Origin: Eunapius fragilis
Lineage: Eukaryota; Porifera; Demospongiae; Spongillida; Spongillidae
Assembly (NCBI GenBank): GCA_963681505.1
Contig: OY811972.1
Coordinates: 15,543,110-15,607,109, forward strand
Direction: 5' to 3'
DNA length: 64,000 bases
Both the position numbers and the translations under genes were made by a program. This document shows positions 35,580-47,700 of this stretch, piece after piece. Under the pieces are notes generated by a model that was given only the letters and a program-made list of their open reading frames with translations, was not told the origin of the DNA and did not search any database. Numbering within the stretch: the stretch's first letter is position 1; the number at the start of each line of letters is the position of its first letter.

Positions 35580-37390
35580 ATGAAGCACACGGCGCACCTG
35601 CTCACATCAGCGCTACTCGTTGCGGCGCTGAGCGTCTCCGTGGCAACGGGGGACGACTGCTCGTGCGAACACACGGTGTGCGTGTACGAGCTGATGAAGA
35701 CGGCCCTGCAAACCACAACGACGGCAAACGAGCTCCACCAGGCCTTCTTCACCACCATCCCCTTCTTCGACAGTGTCCGCATCTTCACCGCGGTGAACCT
35801 CACCCTCACAGATAGCACCCTCGGCACCAGAACCAGCACCGAGGTGTCCTGGATACACCAGTGGTACCCTTACACCTCCTACGGCGTACTGAGGAAGCTA
35901 TTCCCGGCTGTCTTCAGGGGATCAATGGACCCCTGGACGTCCATCCCCGTGTTATATGAACTGTACGCTAACCAGTACTTCACCCCCGTGGCTCTGAGCA
36001 TCAGCCTCACCTGCACCATCAACTCCACCACCACCAGCACCCTGGGGAATGCAGCCAGCACTGTTGAGTCGAACACCTCTGTCGTTCCCCAGAGTTTGGC
36101 TACTACTGCTGCCCAGAACCGTCCCATCTCCACTGTCACTGCTGTACCAACAACAGATACTAACACAAACACCTTGAAGAACCTAAACCATTTGTGGTCA
36201 AAAACCCTCCAGTGGGTGAGTTATGTATGACACATTGTGGTGACCTCAGGGAGGAGAAAGGGGAGAGAAAGGAGGGAGGAGAAGGGAAAGAATGGGGGTA
36301 CTCTTGTCATGTTCTCAATGTTTCATAGGTCAAATCCTACTCCAGATACAATGGTCCCAACCCTTACCCAAATGATGAGGACAGGGGCATAGCCTACGAC
36401 GTGACGTCTTTCACCACCACAGACCTCCTGGCCTTCTCTCTCTTCAGCGTACTCTACATCCTCTTCAACATTGTGGTGGCCATTGTCGTCATAGCGACAT
36501 CCTCCATGGCCCTCAAATGGCTCTCGGAACAGTCCCAGAAGAAGAGCTATGTATCCTCGCTGTACGGGGCAGCGGCAGGCTTTAGCTGCATGTACTCCTT
36601 TGCCTACTTGTCGTGGAAAGCCTTACTCCTTGGGCTGCGCTCCAGGATTCTGGGACAGATCAAAGATGACGTCATCACCCAGCCATTCAAGATCTTTGAA
36701 ATCATCAGTATGGTGGTACCAGGTGTGATGGTATGCCTGCACTTCATCTACGCCCTCTACATCACCAGGACCCTAAGACATCTTACCTTTGCATTCAAGG
36801 GAGTAGGAGACAAAATGGAGAAAATGACCAATCACCCTTTCATCAGAATGGCTGCCTGGTTTTTATCTGTGTGGTTTCTGATGACTGAGGTGCAGCTGCT
36901 CGCTGCCTCTGCCATACCAGTCCTCGTCTCCCTCCTCACCGACTCCTTCCGCTCCATCGCCCTGTTTGGCATCGCCGGGACGGTCATGGTCTGCTCTGTT
37001 GTTGTCATGGCGATCATCATCCACACTTTCCAGTACTGGGCCACCCACTCAAAATGGCTACTCTTCATCCTTGTCCTGCTGGCTGTGTTTGGACTACTGA
37101 TCGCCGTGTCCTTTGCCATATACTTCCTGGTCATCACCGCCGAAGGCTTCGATTACAACGCCGTCTCTGTGTACATATTTTCTCTCATACCCTCCCTCAT
37201 ACTGGCGGGTGTGGCCTACTTCACAAATAACTATCTGCTGTTGGATGACAAGGATGAGAAAAAGGATGGGGAGGAGGAGAATGAAACGGTGGTGAAGGGT
37301 GTGACAGAGGTGAAGGTGAAGGTGGGAGATGTGATGGAGATGGAGGAGTTCAAGCCAAAGAAAGCCAGACGATTCCGAAGTCACAGTTGA
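35580..37390 (+). CDS. Seven-hydrophobic-segment membrane protein, family copy 3
   Basis: Exons 35580-36215 and 36329-37390 join in phase 0 to give 565 residues. Signal peptide (MKHTAHLLTSALLVAALS), ectodomain cysteines, Ser/Thr stalk and seven hydrophobic segments are preserved. It is very similar to copy 4, and both share features that copies 1 and 2 lack (for example KDEKKDGEEENETV in the tail). The copy is open and probably functional, but the downstream AATAAA of copies 1 and 2 reads AACAAC here. An upstream in-frame ATG (35532) adds 16 residues, less likely because it precedes the signal peptide. Confidence 0.8.
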
Positions 37391-37639
37391 ACAATGCAAC
37401 AACAGATCTAAGAGAGGCTTGTGTCTCTGTTTGGCAGAATTTTTTAATCATGGGTATTTTATTGTGTGTAGTATCTATACCAGCTAATGTTTCACCAGAC
37501 CCATACAAGGTCTCACTTTGTAACTGCACGGTAGCCAACACCTACTGTGTAAACCTGTTCTGTCACACAACATACAACTTCCACAACCTATATACCTCAG
37601 CAGAAAAGGCATGCTTAAGTAACGGGTCCCCAGTCCTTG

Positions 37640-37733
37640 TCACTGTGCCAGACCCCCTCCATCAATGACCAAGGCCGAACCTGTGATTTGTTTGGCTTCA
37701 TCCCCACACAGCACGGCACATGTGCAACGACCA
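37640..37733 (-). pseudogene. Decayed BDH terminal exon, unit 3
   Basis: The 3' two thirds (LCGDEAKQITGSALVIDGG and TGA) match the BDH last exon. The 5' end is damaged: the acceptor CTCAG of the other units reads CTCTG, and small indels shift the frame in the first ten codons. It is not expected to splice as in the parent gene. Confidence 0.85.
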
Positions 37734-37870
37734 GAGGAGGGAGGAGGGACGAGGGAGGGAGGCATGTATAGTATCATATTCCACTTAGCACCCACCAATA
37801 TACATCCAAGCTCATATCCAGGGCCTTCCAACATGATGATCCCCATCCTGTGTGATTACCTTCATGGGAG

Positions 37871-38195
37871 ACACCCCATCACTTTATTACCTTGGCCTCC
37901 TCATACGAGACACCCCCATCACTTTATTACCTTGGCCTCCTCATAGGAGACATCCCATCACTTTATTACCTTGGCCTCCTCATAGGAGACATCCCATCAC
38001 TTTATTACCTTGGCCTCCTCATAGGAGACACCCCATCACTTTATTACCTTGGCCTCCTCATACGAGACACCTCATCACTTTATTACCTTGGCCTCCTCAT
38101 ACGAGACATCCCATCACTTTACTACCTTGGCCTCCTCATTGGAGACATCCCATCACTTTATTACCTTGGCCTCCTCATAAGACACCCCATCACTT
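37871..38195. repeat. 38-bp minisatellite made of BDH exon-5 ends and splice donors, unit 3
   Basis: About eight units carry, on the minus strand, GGAGGCCAAG|GTAATAAAGT, identical to the exon 5/intron boundary of the BDH gene at 48022/48021. Here there is no exon 5 body and no exon 6, so the array is an orphan block next to the decayed terminal exon. Confidence 0.85.
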
Positions 38196-38698
38196 TACCC
38201 AACATACCAACAAAAATTGCAATTGCTTTTTCTGTTATGCGGTCAAAAATTGCATGGTCTGAGCCGTGAAAATATTACCAGTTCTATAGAAGGGGCGTGG
38301 CTCTTGTAAGAGAACTACACGAGTGGATTACATCGCCGCTACAGTGTATCCATATCTGTAGCATACCAGGTACGTGCATGGTTTAATAACAGCACAACCG
38401 CCCGGGGGTTAGATAATTCTTCAATTGTTAATTTAGCATTGGTAGGGTATTAGGTATTAGGGTATAGTCGGCAGTGGGAGCAGTACCGGTGTCACGGAAT
38501 TGTTTATCCCCCTATAATTTCATCCCCCCGGATAGAAAAAGGAATCCTCCTGAGCTGGATTATTCCGGGATTGATTATCGTACCTTGAAATAGTTTCCCC
38601 CCCCCCCCCCCTCCCCCCAATCCCAAACATATATTAAACATAACCACGTGAACAGTTATTGTATACATATACCACACACAAAGTACAGCAACTGTCAG

Positions 38699-39690
38699 AT
38701 GGATGGTGAAGAATACAACGATATGGTTCGTTCCTTGAGAGCAAAGACGATAAGCACCGAACTTGGCCTCGGAGAGTAGAAGAATCTAAAGATAAGGAGG
38801 CAAAAAGGGCATATCGCAAGAAATGCGAAGACTTTGCCACTCATGACGGTCTTCTGTTTAAGACGAACAGGCGGAAGAAGCATGAGACTGGAGCGTTGTC
38901 GTCTATGCGAGCTGAGGATCAAAAGCAGGTACCGAGTGATTAAAATGGATGAAAAGATGCGCCTGCATGAGAGCGTCCACAAAGATCCAGCAGGGGGTCA
39001 CTTTGGTGTTCATAAAATGTAGGCACCGCTGCTAGCTCTTTTGATTTGATCATACATTATATCTAATGTTTCCTCTGACTGCGTGTACATGGATTCTTAT
39101 TAATGGCAAGTGAAGGTAGCTGAGCGGTATGGATGTAATATTGCAGCACTTGCCTTGTTTGTCAAAAACGAAACAAAATGCGCAAGAAGATAGCAAATCT
39201 CCATCCAGTAACCAAGCATTTGCTCAATGGGGAATGGACCTTGTGGGTCCATTATCAGGTGTCAATGTTGTCTGTTATCTGATGGTAATGACAGAGTATC
39301 TGATAAAATGGACAGAGGTATATATACCATACCTAATAAAGAAGCAATTATAGTGTTTATAGGTGACTTAAAAAGTTAATAGGAAGGTTTGGGGTACCAG
39401 TAACCATAATTTCAGACCAGGGACGAGAGTTTTGTAATGAGCTCAATGATAGAACCTGCAGTACCTCACGACACATCTGCATGTACTGCATACCATCCAA
39501 AGTAACGGCCGTACAGAGAGATTTAATCAAACGATTTGTGCTTGTTTAAGTAAGCTCTCTGATGGTGGAAAGAGGACGATTTGGATCTTATATTGCTTGG
39601 TTATCGCTCATCCATGCAATCATCTTTGCTGTATTCCCCATTTGAACTTGTTTATGGTGTGAAAGCAATGCTGCGTATATTGAACTAGAT
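38699..39690 (+). pseudogene. Dead integrase (retroelement- or KRBA2-like)
   Basis: Readable blocks in order: HESVHKDPAGGHFGVHKM (like the zinc-binding H-H region before the integrase core), FAQWGMDLVGPLSG with the first catalytic Asp (about 39222-39260), a TEYLIKWTE block, SDQGREF with the second Asp (about 39413-39435) and an AYHP-SNG-like block. Stops and frameshifts separate the blocks, so it is a relic. Its source may be a gypsy-type pol or a host-domesticated integrase. Confidence 0.65.
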
Positions 39691-39699
39691 CTGCCAACA

Positions 39700-41152
39700 C
39701 ATACATTTCAATAAGATGAAGATGTCAATCATATATATGGAAATGTTAACTCGTGGCTAGCCGCTGTGCAGTTGCTAGAATGGTAATAATAAATTTCCAA
39801 ATAGTTTGTCATTAACATGTTCATGTCTCCATACAGTTCAATGTCATCAGTCCACATCAATGCCAAAGCTGTACAGTCAAATTTATACCTGTGCTCCGCA
39901 GAAGTCCTGCCTGTTGTGAAAACTACAGTAGACAAGGTACCCCTGTACACATGTACAAAGTGGGTCAGTTTACAAAGAATGAGGTTTTCATAACCAATGG
40001 TGGAGTGCAGGGTTGGTATTATAGTCTTCAGTGCATGAGAAGTATAACATCTTCATGTATAGTTGATATACACACAATGAATTAAGGACTTATTGCCACG
40101 CTTCAAGTCACCGATTTCTGAAGTGAGCCCAATTCATCCTCTACCCTATAGTAGCAAAGAAATTAAGGTTTTGGAAAAAGCCCATGCATTCTTTGGAAAA
40201 AGTCAATTCAGGCATTTGTTGACAGGTAACATGGTTTAATGAGTATGATGAACTATAGATGTACATTCAGGGATCAACACATATCATTTGCCACTTTACT
40301 TGAGACATGTCACAAAAATGAGGTCAGCCACAAATGTTTGTAAAAACCATTTGTCATGAGTTATCTCCTGCAGTAACATCTGAGGTCGATTTGTCAGAAA
40401 ATCATCAATTCAAGCTTTTTCAATGTTTACATTGATGGAAAATGGGACAAGGTTTCCAAAAAATTAACGATGTAGTGCTTTTTAGAAAATGGCCTATTGA
40501 TAACTGTCACGTTGTAAGTTTTATATTGCACCCTGGTAAATGAGATTTGCCGTTTATGCAAATAGGTGGACGCAGTCGAGCATCTTCTGTATGGTATTGC
40601 CCTTGATGAGGGTTATGGAGGCAACAGAGCAAACATCCTAGCCTTAGATATTCTGTATCCAGAGGTATGTAAATTGTGTGAGTTAAAAATAATATCACAT
40701 GCATCAGGCGTCTATTAAATGTATGAAGTTGATGATCTGTTCGATTTCAAACGAGCAAGGGATGAAACGGGATGAAGCAACAAAATATTAAGTGGAAAAC
40801 ATTATGCCCTGATTGTTATTTGTGTTTGAAATTATACATGGCTGATAACTTCATACTTTCCGGCAAAAGGTTAGTCGCACAAAGTTTAACCAAAAGGGAC
40901 AGGGCCAATGCAAATTGGCGTGATTTGTGATTGCATGTGCCCGTCGTGATTCACAGCACAACTTCCTGGCTATATATATATATATATATATATAGTAGCT
41001 CCCCATATTCCAACATCTATAGATCTATGGTATTCGCGCGCCCGCGCGAGCACACACACGTACACACATATGCATGTATGTATCTCTGGTTGCACACAAA
41101 CACGCGCACACACTACTCCGCACGCATACACCGCCGGCACGCGTAAGCGCGT

Positions 41153-41226
<74 letters not shown>

Positions 41227-41273
41227 GCACACACAGTACTAGTGACACGCACGCACGCACACACACACACACA

Positions 41274-41366
<93 letters not shown>

Positions 41367-41690
41367 TTAAATTGCATGGTTTTGGGGGGTGCATGGGTGG
41401 GGGGGGGGGGGGGGGGGGGGGGACAAATTATTCCGAGGGAGGATAAACTATTCCGGAATAGATTACCCGGAGGATCAATTGTTCGGGATAACCTATATCG
41501 TGACAACCGGATTAAGACAGTGGTAGGCCCTGGGCAATTAGCCTTAATGGTACCCCCCCCCCCCCCCCCCTCCCACTCCCACTATTTAACCCATCAAATA
41601 GTAATACTGAAACACTTCTATACTCTATGCGTTAGTTCTCAATTCGCTTAATTAACGCTTATCACATAACCGCTCAATAATATTGTACGT
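39700..41690. other. Mostly unrecognised DNA with AC/GCAC microsatellites
   Basis: Short open stretches around 40560-40680 (DEGYGGNRANILALDILYPE) may be an exon of an unknown gene but are unassigned. A long CA run (41155-41223), a GCAC/CA run (41250-41366), a poly-G run (about 41399-41422) and a poly-C run (about 41553) follow. The large ORFs across them are repeat artefacts. Confidence 0.6.
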
Positions 41691-41975
41691 CCCGTCCGTA
41701 CGAACGTCCGCGTAACTTATTTATGTACTCGGCCTAGCGCCTATTGGTTGCTTGGTACGAGACCTACAGTGTAGCAACCGATAGGAACGACCACCGCCCA
41801 CACATAAGTATATAGCAACGCGTACTTTAATTAGCGACCATGCTTGTACAGGTAATAATCAAAAAATGCCGTAACAATTAACGCAACGCGACATGTACTT
41901 ACTATCTGACAATAATAATTCCATGTATTGCGCGGGCATGTGCGTAGTAACCGTATGTTAGAACAGGTGGTAGAT
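41690..41975 (+). repeat. Direct repeat flanking membrane-protein copy 4 (left)
   Basis: It shares ordered blocks with 44875-45200: GCGTAACTTATTTAT, CCTATTGGTTGCT, a GACCACC...CCCACACA block, GTATTGCGCGGGCATGT and TAGAACAGGTGGTA. It is diverged but collinear and in the same orientation. Confidence 0.65.
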
Positions 41976-42256
41976 TGTATATGCGAGTATGTGTTTAAAG
42001 TAAATTAGAACTTATTGTAAGGGTCTGGGAACCATTTGTATAAATAAATCATAGAATTATCTATGGGTCGGTGTACTTATGGCTAAGTACACCGACAGTT
42101 TTCCTAACACACAATGAATGTGCTTATTTTCTGTATACTGTACGTAGCGGTTATGTCATCCACCCGCAGCTGTGAAAATATGGGCCAGGGTACGAGATTA
42201 CGGTACGGTGCAGCGCGCCACGCCCCCCCCCCCCTCCCTCTGGCACTGCATGCTAG

Positions 42257-42294
42257 CAGAGATAATATATAGAGTTAGGGTTAGGACTATCTCT
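42257..42294. mobile_element. 38-base micro-element containing TTAGGGTTAGG
   Basis: Starts CAGAGATAATATATAGAG and ends CTATCTCT, with TTAGGGTTAGG in the middle. The flanks CATGCTAG and GATGCTAG match in 7 of 8 bases. It belongs with the micro-elements at 23314, 34759 and 50721. Confidence 0.65.
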
Positions 42295-42497
42295 GATGCT
42301 AGGGAGTTCGAGATGGGCAGGCGAGAGATGCGACGTGTCGAAGCCACCCAAGTGCAAGTGAAGAATTACAGGCAGTAACTCATTAAGTGACGTGACGTCC
42401 CTCCCTCAACGCATACGTAATTTTTGAGATCCACTCCCAGTCCGAGTGTTTGGAACGATTCTCTTACTTCGCCACTCATACAGGGTCGCGCGAGAAA

Positions 42498-44476
42498 ATG
42501 AAGCACATGGCCCACCTGCTCACATCAGCGCTACTCGTTGCGGCACTCACAGGAAAAAAAATCGTGTTCCGGACCGTGGGTTTTAACCTATCGACCTTGG
42601 GATCTGTTCCATCAAACGTATTCAAAGTGCCTAAGACAACAGTGAATACATTTGATGGAACAGATCCCAAGGTTGATAGGATAAAACCCAAGGTCCGGAA
42701 CACGATTTTTTTTCCTGTGACTGAGTGTCTCCGTGGCAACGGGGGACGACTGTTCGTGCGAACACACGGTGTGCGTGTACGAGCTGATGAAGACGGCCCT
42801 GTACACCACGACGACGGCAAACGAGCTCCACCAGGCCTTCTTCACCACCATCCCCTTCTTCGATAGCGTCCGCATCTTCACCGCGGTGAACCTCACCCTC
42901 ACAGATAGCACCCTCGGCACCAGAACCAGCACCGAGGTGTCCTGGATACACCAGTGGTATCCTTACACCTCCTACGGCGTACTGAGGAAGCTATTCCCGG
43001 CTGTCTTTAGGGGATCAATGGACCCCTGGACGTCCATCCCCGTGTTATATGAACTGTATGCTAACCAGTACTTCACCCCCGTGGCTGTGAGCATCAGCCT
43101 CACCTGCACCATCAACTCCACCACCACCACTAGCACCCTGGGGAATGCAGCCAGCACTGTTGAGTCGACCACCTCTGTCGTTCCCCAGAGTTTGGCTACT
43201 ACTGCTGCCCAGAACCGTCCCATCTCCACTGTCACTACAACAGGTACTAACACAAACACCTTGAAGAACCTAAACCATTTGTGGTCAAAAACCCTCCAGT
43301 GGGTGAGTTATGACACATTGTGGTGACCTCAGGGAGGAGAGAGGGGAGAGAAAGGAGGGAGGAGGAGAAGGGAAAGAATGGGGGTACTCTTGTCATGTTC
43401 TCAATGCTTCATAGGTCAAATCCTACTCCAGATACAATGGACCCAACCCTTTCCCAAATGATGGGGACAGGGGCATAGCCTACGACGTGACGTCCTTCAC
43501 CACCACAGACCTCCTGGCCTTCTCTCTCTTCAGCGTACTCTACGTCCTCTTCAACATTGTGGTGGCCATTGTCGTCATAGCGACATCCTCCATGGCCCTC
43601 AAATGGCTCTCGGAACAGTCCCAAAAGAAGAGCTACGTCTCCTCGCTGTACGGGGCAGTGGCGGCTTTTAGCTGCGTGTATGCCATAGCCTACTTGTCGT
43701 GGAAAGCCTTACTCCTTGGGCTGCGCTCCAGGCTTCTGGGACAGATCAAAGATGACGTCATCACCCAGGTACTCAAGATCTTTGAGGTCATCAGTGTGGT
43801 GGTACCAGGTGTGATGGTATGCCTGCACTTCATCTACGCCCTCTACATCACCAGGACCCTAAGACATCTTACCTTTGCATTCAAGGGAGTAGGAGACAAA
43901 ATGGAGAAAATGACCAATCACCCTTTCATCAGAATGGCTGCCTGGTTTTTATCTGTGTGGTTTCTGATGACTGAGGTGCAGCTGCTCGCTGCCTCTGCCA
44001 TACCAGTCCTCGTCTCCCTCCTCACTGACTCCTTCCGCTCCATCGCCCTGTTTAGCATCGCCGGGACGGCCATGGTCTGTTCTGTTGTTGTCATGGCGAT
44101 CATCATCAACACTTTCCAGTACTGGGTCACCCACTCAAAATGGCTACTCTTCACCCTTGTCCTGATGGCTGTGTTTGGACTACTGATCGCCGTGTCCTTT
44201 GCCATATACTTCCTGGTCCTCACCGCCGAAGGCTTCGATTACAACGCCGTCTCTGTGTACATATTTTCTCTCGTACCCTCCCTCATACTGGCGGGTGTGG
44301 CCTACTTCACAAATAACTATCTGCTGTTGGATGACAAGGATGAGAAAAAGGATGGGGAGGAGGAGAATGAAACGGTGGTGAAGGGTGTGACAGAGGTGAA
44401 GGTGAAGGTGGGAGATGTGATGGAGATGGAGGAGTTCAAGCCAAAGAAAGCCAGACGATTCCGAAGTCTAAGTTGA
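42498..44476 (+). pseudogene. Seven-hydrophobic-segment membrane protein, family copy 4, MITE-disrupted
   Basis: Exon 1 (42498-43302) starts with the family signal peptide (MKHMAHLLTSALLVAAL). A 172-base MITE plus a 3-base duplication (175 bases, not a multiple of three) then interrupts it at 42548, so the mature ectodomain (GDDCSCEHTVCVYELMK onward, from 42739) is out of frame with the signal peptide. Exon 2 (43415-44476) is fully open and nearly identical to copy 3. Unless an unusual start or splice removes the MITE, no secreted ectodomain can be made. The polyadenylation signal is also altered (AACAAA). The disruption looks recent because the rest of the gene shows no decay. Confidence 0.8.
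42548..42719. mobile_element. 172-bp hairpin MITE with 3-bp ACT duplication
   Basis: The ends CACAGGAAAAAAAATCG and CGATTTTTTTTCCTGTG are inverted, and pairing continues for about 70 bases with a few mismatches. ACT lies on both sides (42545-42547 and 42720-42722). Comparison with copies 1-3, which run through this point uninterrupted, fixes the boundaries. Confidence 0.9.
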
Positions 44477-44719
44477 ACAATGCAACAAAAGATCTAAGAG
44501 AGGCTTGTGTCTCTGTTTGGCAGATTTTTTTAATCATGGGTATTTTATTGTGTGTAGTATCTATAACAGCTAATGTTTCACCAGACCCATACAAGGCTTC
44601 ACTTTGATATGTGTTTACTGCATGGTAGCCAATGTCCCATGTGTAAACCTGTTCAGTCACAACATACAACTTCCACAACCTATACCTCAGCAGCTTAAGT
44701 AACGGGTCCCCAGTCCTTG

Positions 44720-47700
44720 TCACTGTGCCAGACCCCCTCCATCAATGACTAAGGCTGAACCAGTGATTTGTTTGGCTTCGTCCCCACACAACATGGCCAC
44801 AAGCGCAGCAACCTGAGCAGGAAAATGGGAGGGAGAGGGAGGGAGGCGTGTATTAAATACTATAATTTCCAACGTACGTACGTACATACATCTGCGTAAC
44901 TTATTTATATACTCCTATTGGTTGCTAGGTATGCATGCATACCTAGCAACCAATAGGAATGACCACCTCCCACACAAAAGTACATAGCAACGCATACATA
45001 GCAACCATGCTTGCCACAAAACCTACATGCCTGTACAGGCCATCACAATTAAAGCAACGCTATTGTGGTGGTTCACTCTCAAGTCTCATAGTACAGGTCG
45101 AAAACATGTAGTTACTAATAAGTCCATGAAGTATTTGTATTGCGCGGGCATGTTATAGAGGTTGTGTAGTAACCGTATGGTAGAACAGGTGGTAAAGTAA
45201 AAATAATCAGCCCGTGATTTTTCAGGGTAGTAGTATATTCCTCTTAGCACACACCAACAGGTCATTATAATCTACATCCAAGCTCATATCCAGGGCCTTC
45301 CAACATGATGACCCCCTCCTATGTGATTACCTTCGCGTCCGTACTGCCTTACCCATTGTACATGAGTCCCTCCCCAAAGCACTCTCTGCTCTACCCCTCC
45401 TCCCCAAAGCACTCTCTGCTCTACCACTCCTCCCCAAAGCACTCTCTGCCCTACCCCTCCTCCCCAAAGCATTCTCTGCTCTACCCCTCCTCCTCAAAGC
45501 ATTCTCTGCTCTACCCCTCCTCCCCAAAGCACTCTCTGCTCTACCCCTCCTCCTCAAAGCATTCTCTGCTCTACCCCTCCTCCTCAAAGCACTCTCTGCC
45601 CTACCCCTCCTCCTCAAAGCATTCTCTGCTCTACCCCTCCTCCCCAAAGCACTCTCTGCTCTACCCCTCCTCCTCAAAGCATTCTCTGCTCTACCCCTCC
45701 TCCTCAAAGCACTCTCTGCCCTACTCCTCCTCCTCAAAGCATTCTCTGCTCTACCCCTCCTCCCCAAAGCACTCTCTGCCCTACCCCTCCTCCCCAAAGC
45801 ATTCTCTGCTCTACCCCTCCTCCTCAAAGCATTCTCTGCTCTACCCCTCCTCCCCAAAGCACTCTCTGCTCTACCCCTCCTCCTCAAAGCATTCTCTGCT
45901 CTACCCCTCCTCCCCAAAGCACTCTCTGCTCTACCCCTCCTCCTCAAAGCATTCTCTGCTCTACCCCTCCTCCCCAAAGCACTCTCTGCTCTACCCCTCC
46001 TCCTCAAAGCATTCTCTGCTCTACCCCTCCTCCCCAAAGCACTCTCTGCTCTACCCCTCCTCCTCAAAGCACTCTCTGCTCTACCCCTCCTCCTCAAAGC
46101 ACTCTCTGCTCTACCCCTCCTCCCCAAAGCACTCTTTGCCCTACCCCTCCTCCCCAAAGCACTCTCTGCCCTACCCCTCCTCCCCAAAGCACTCTCTGCT
46201 CTACCCCTCCTCCTCAAAGCACTCTCTGCTCTAACCCCTCCTCCCCAAAGCACTCTCTGCTCTACCCCTCCTCCCCAAAGCACTCTCTGCCCTACCCCTC
46301 CTCCTCAAAGCATTCTCTGCCCTACCCCTCCTCCTCAAAGCACTCTCTGCTCTACCCCTCCTCCTCAAAGCATTCTCTGCTCTACCCCTCCTCCCCAAAG
46401 CACTCTCTGCTCTACCCCTCCTCCTCAAAGCACTCTCTGCTCTACCCCTCCTCCTCAAAGCACTCTCTGCTCTACTCCTCCTCCTCAAAGCACTCTCTGC
46501 TCTACCCCTCCTCCCCAAAGCACTCTCTGCTCTACCCCGCCTCCTCAAAGCACTCTCTGCTCTACCCCTCCTCCCCAAAGCACTCTCTGCCCTACCCCTC
46601 CTCCCCAAAGCACTCTCTGCTCTACCCCTCCTCCTCAAAGCATTCTCTGCTCTACCCCTCCTCCCCAAAGCACTCCTACCCCTCCTCCTCAAAGCATTCT
46701 CTGCTCTACCCCTCCTCCTCAAAGCATTCTCTGCCCTACCCCTCCTCCTCAAAGCACTCTCTGCTCTACCCCTCCTCCCCAAAGCACTCTTTGCCCTACC
46801 CCTCCTCCCCAAAGCACTCTCTGCCCTACCCCTCCTCCCCAAAGCACTCTCTGCTCTACCCCTCCTCCTCAAAGCACTCTCTGCTCTAACCCCTCCTCCC
46901 CAAAGCACTCTCTGCTCTACCCCTCCTCCCCAAAGCACTCTCTGCCCTACCCCTCCTCCTCAAAGCATTCTCTGCCCTACCCCTCCTCCTCAAAGCACTC
47001 TCTGCTCTACCCCTCCTCCTCAAAGCATTCTCTGCTCTACCCCTCCTCCCCAAAGCACTCTCTGCTCTACCCCTCCTCCTCAAAGCACTCTCTGCTCTAC
47101 CCCTCCTCCTCAAAGCACTCTCTGCTCTACTCCTCCTCCTCAAAGCACTCTCTGCTCTACCCCTCCTCCCCAAAGCACTCTCTGCTCTACCCCGCCTCCT
47201 CAAAGCACTCTCTGCTCTACCCCTCCTCCCCAAAGCACTCTCTGCCCTACCCCTCCTCCCCAAAGCACTCTCTGCTCTACCCCTCCTCCTCAAAGCATTC
47301 TCTGCTCTACCCCTCCTCCCCAAAGCACTCCTACCCCTCCTCCTCAAAGCATTCTCTGCTCTACCCCTCCTCCTCAAAGCATTCTCTGCCCTACCCCTCC
47401 TCCCCAAAGCACTCTTTGCCCTACCCCTCCTCCTCAAAGCATTCTCTGTCCTACCCCTCCCCCCATATGCATATCCTGTTGCCTACTGTCAGAGGACCCA
47501 CATAATCACACCTACCTCACTTGGCATGACAAATTCTCCTGTGGGTTGACCCAAGAGCAATCTGGTCTGGGGATGGGGAATAGATATAGGTGTTACATAT
47601 ACCTTGCAAAGGACACCCCATCACTTTATTACCTTGGCCTCCTCATACGAGACACCCCCATCACTTTATTACCTTGGCCTCCTCATAAGACACCCCATCA

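Noticed and set aside
40970-41651. Cys/Val and His/Thr ORFs
   Set aside because: CA and GCAC microsatellites.
45305-47437. Long Ser/Pro/His and Arg/Ala/Glu repeat ORFs
   Set aside because: They follow from a stop-free 30-bp minisatellite inside a BDH intron.
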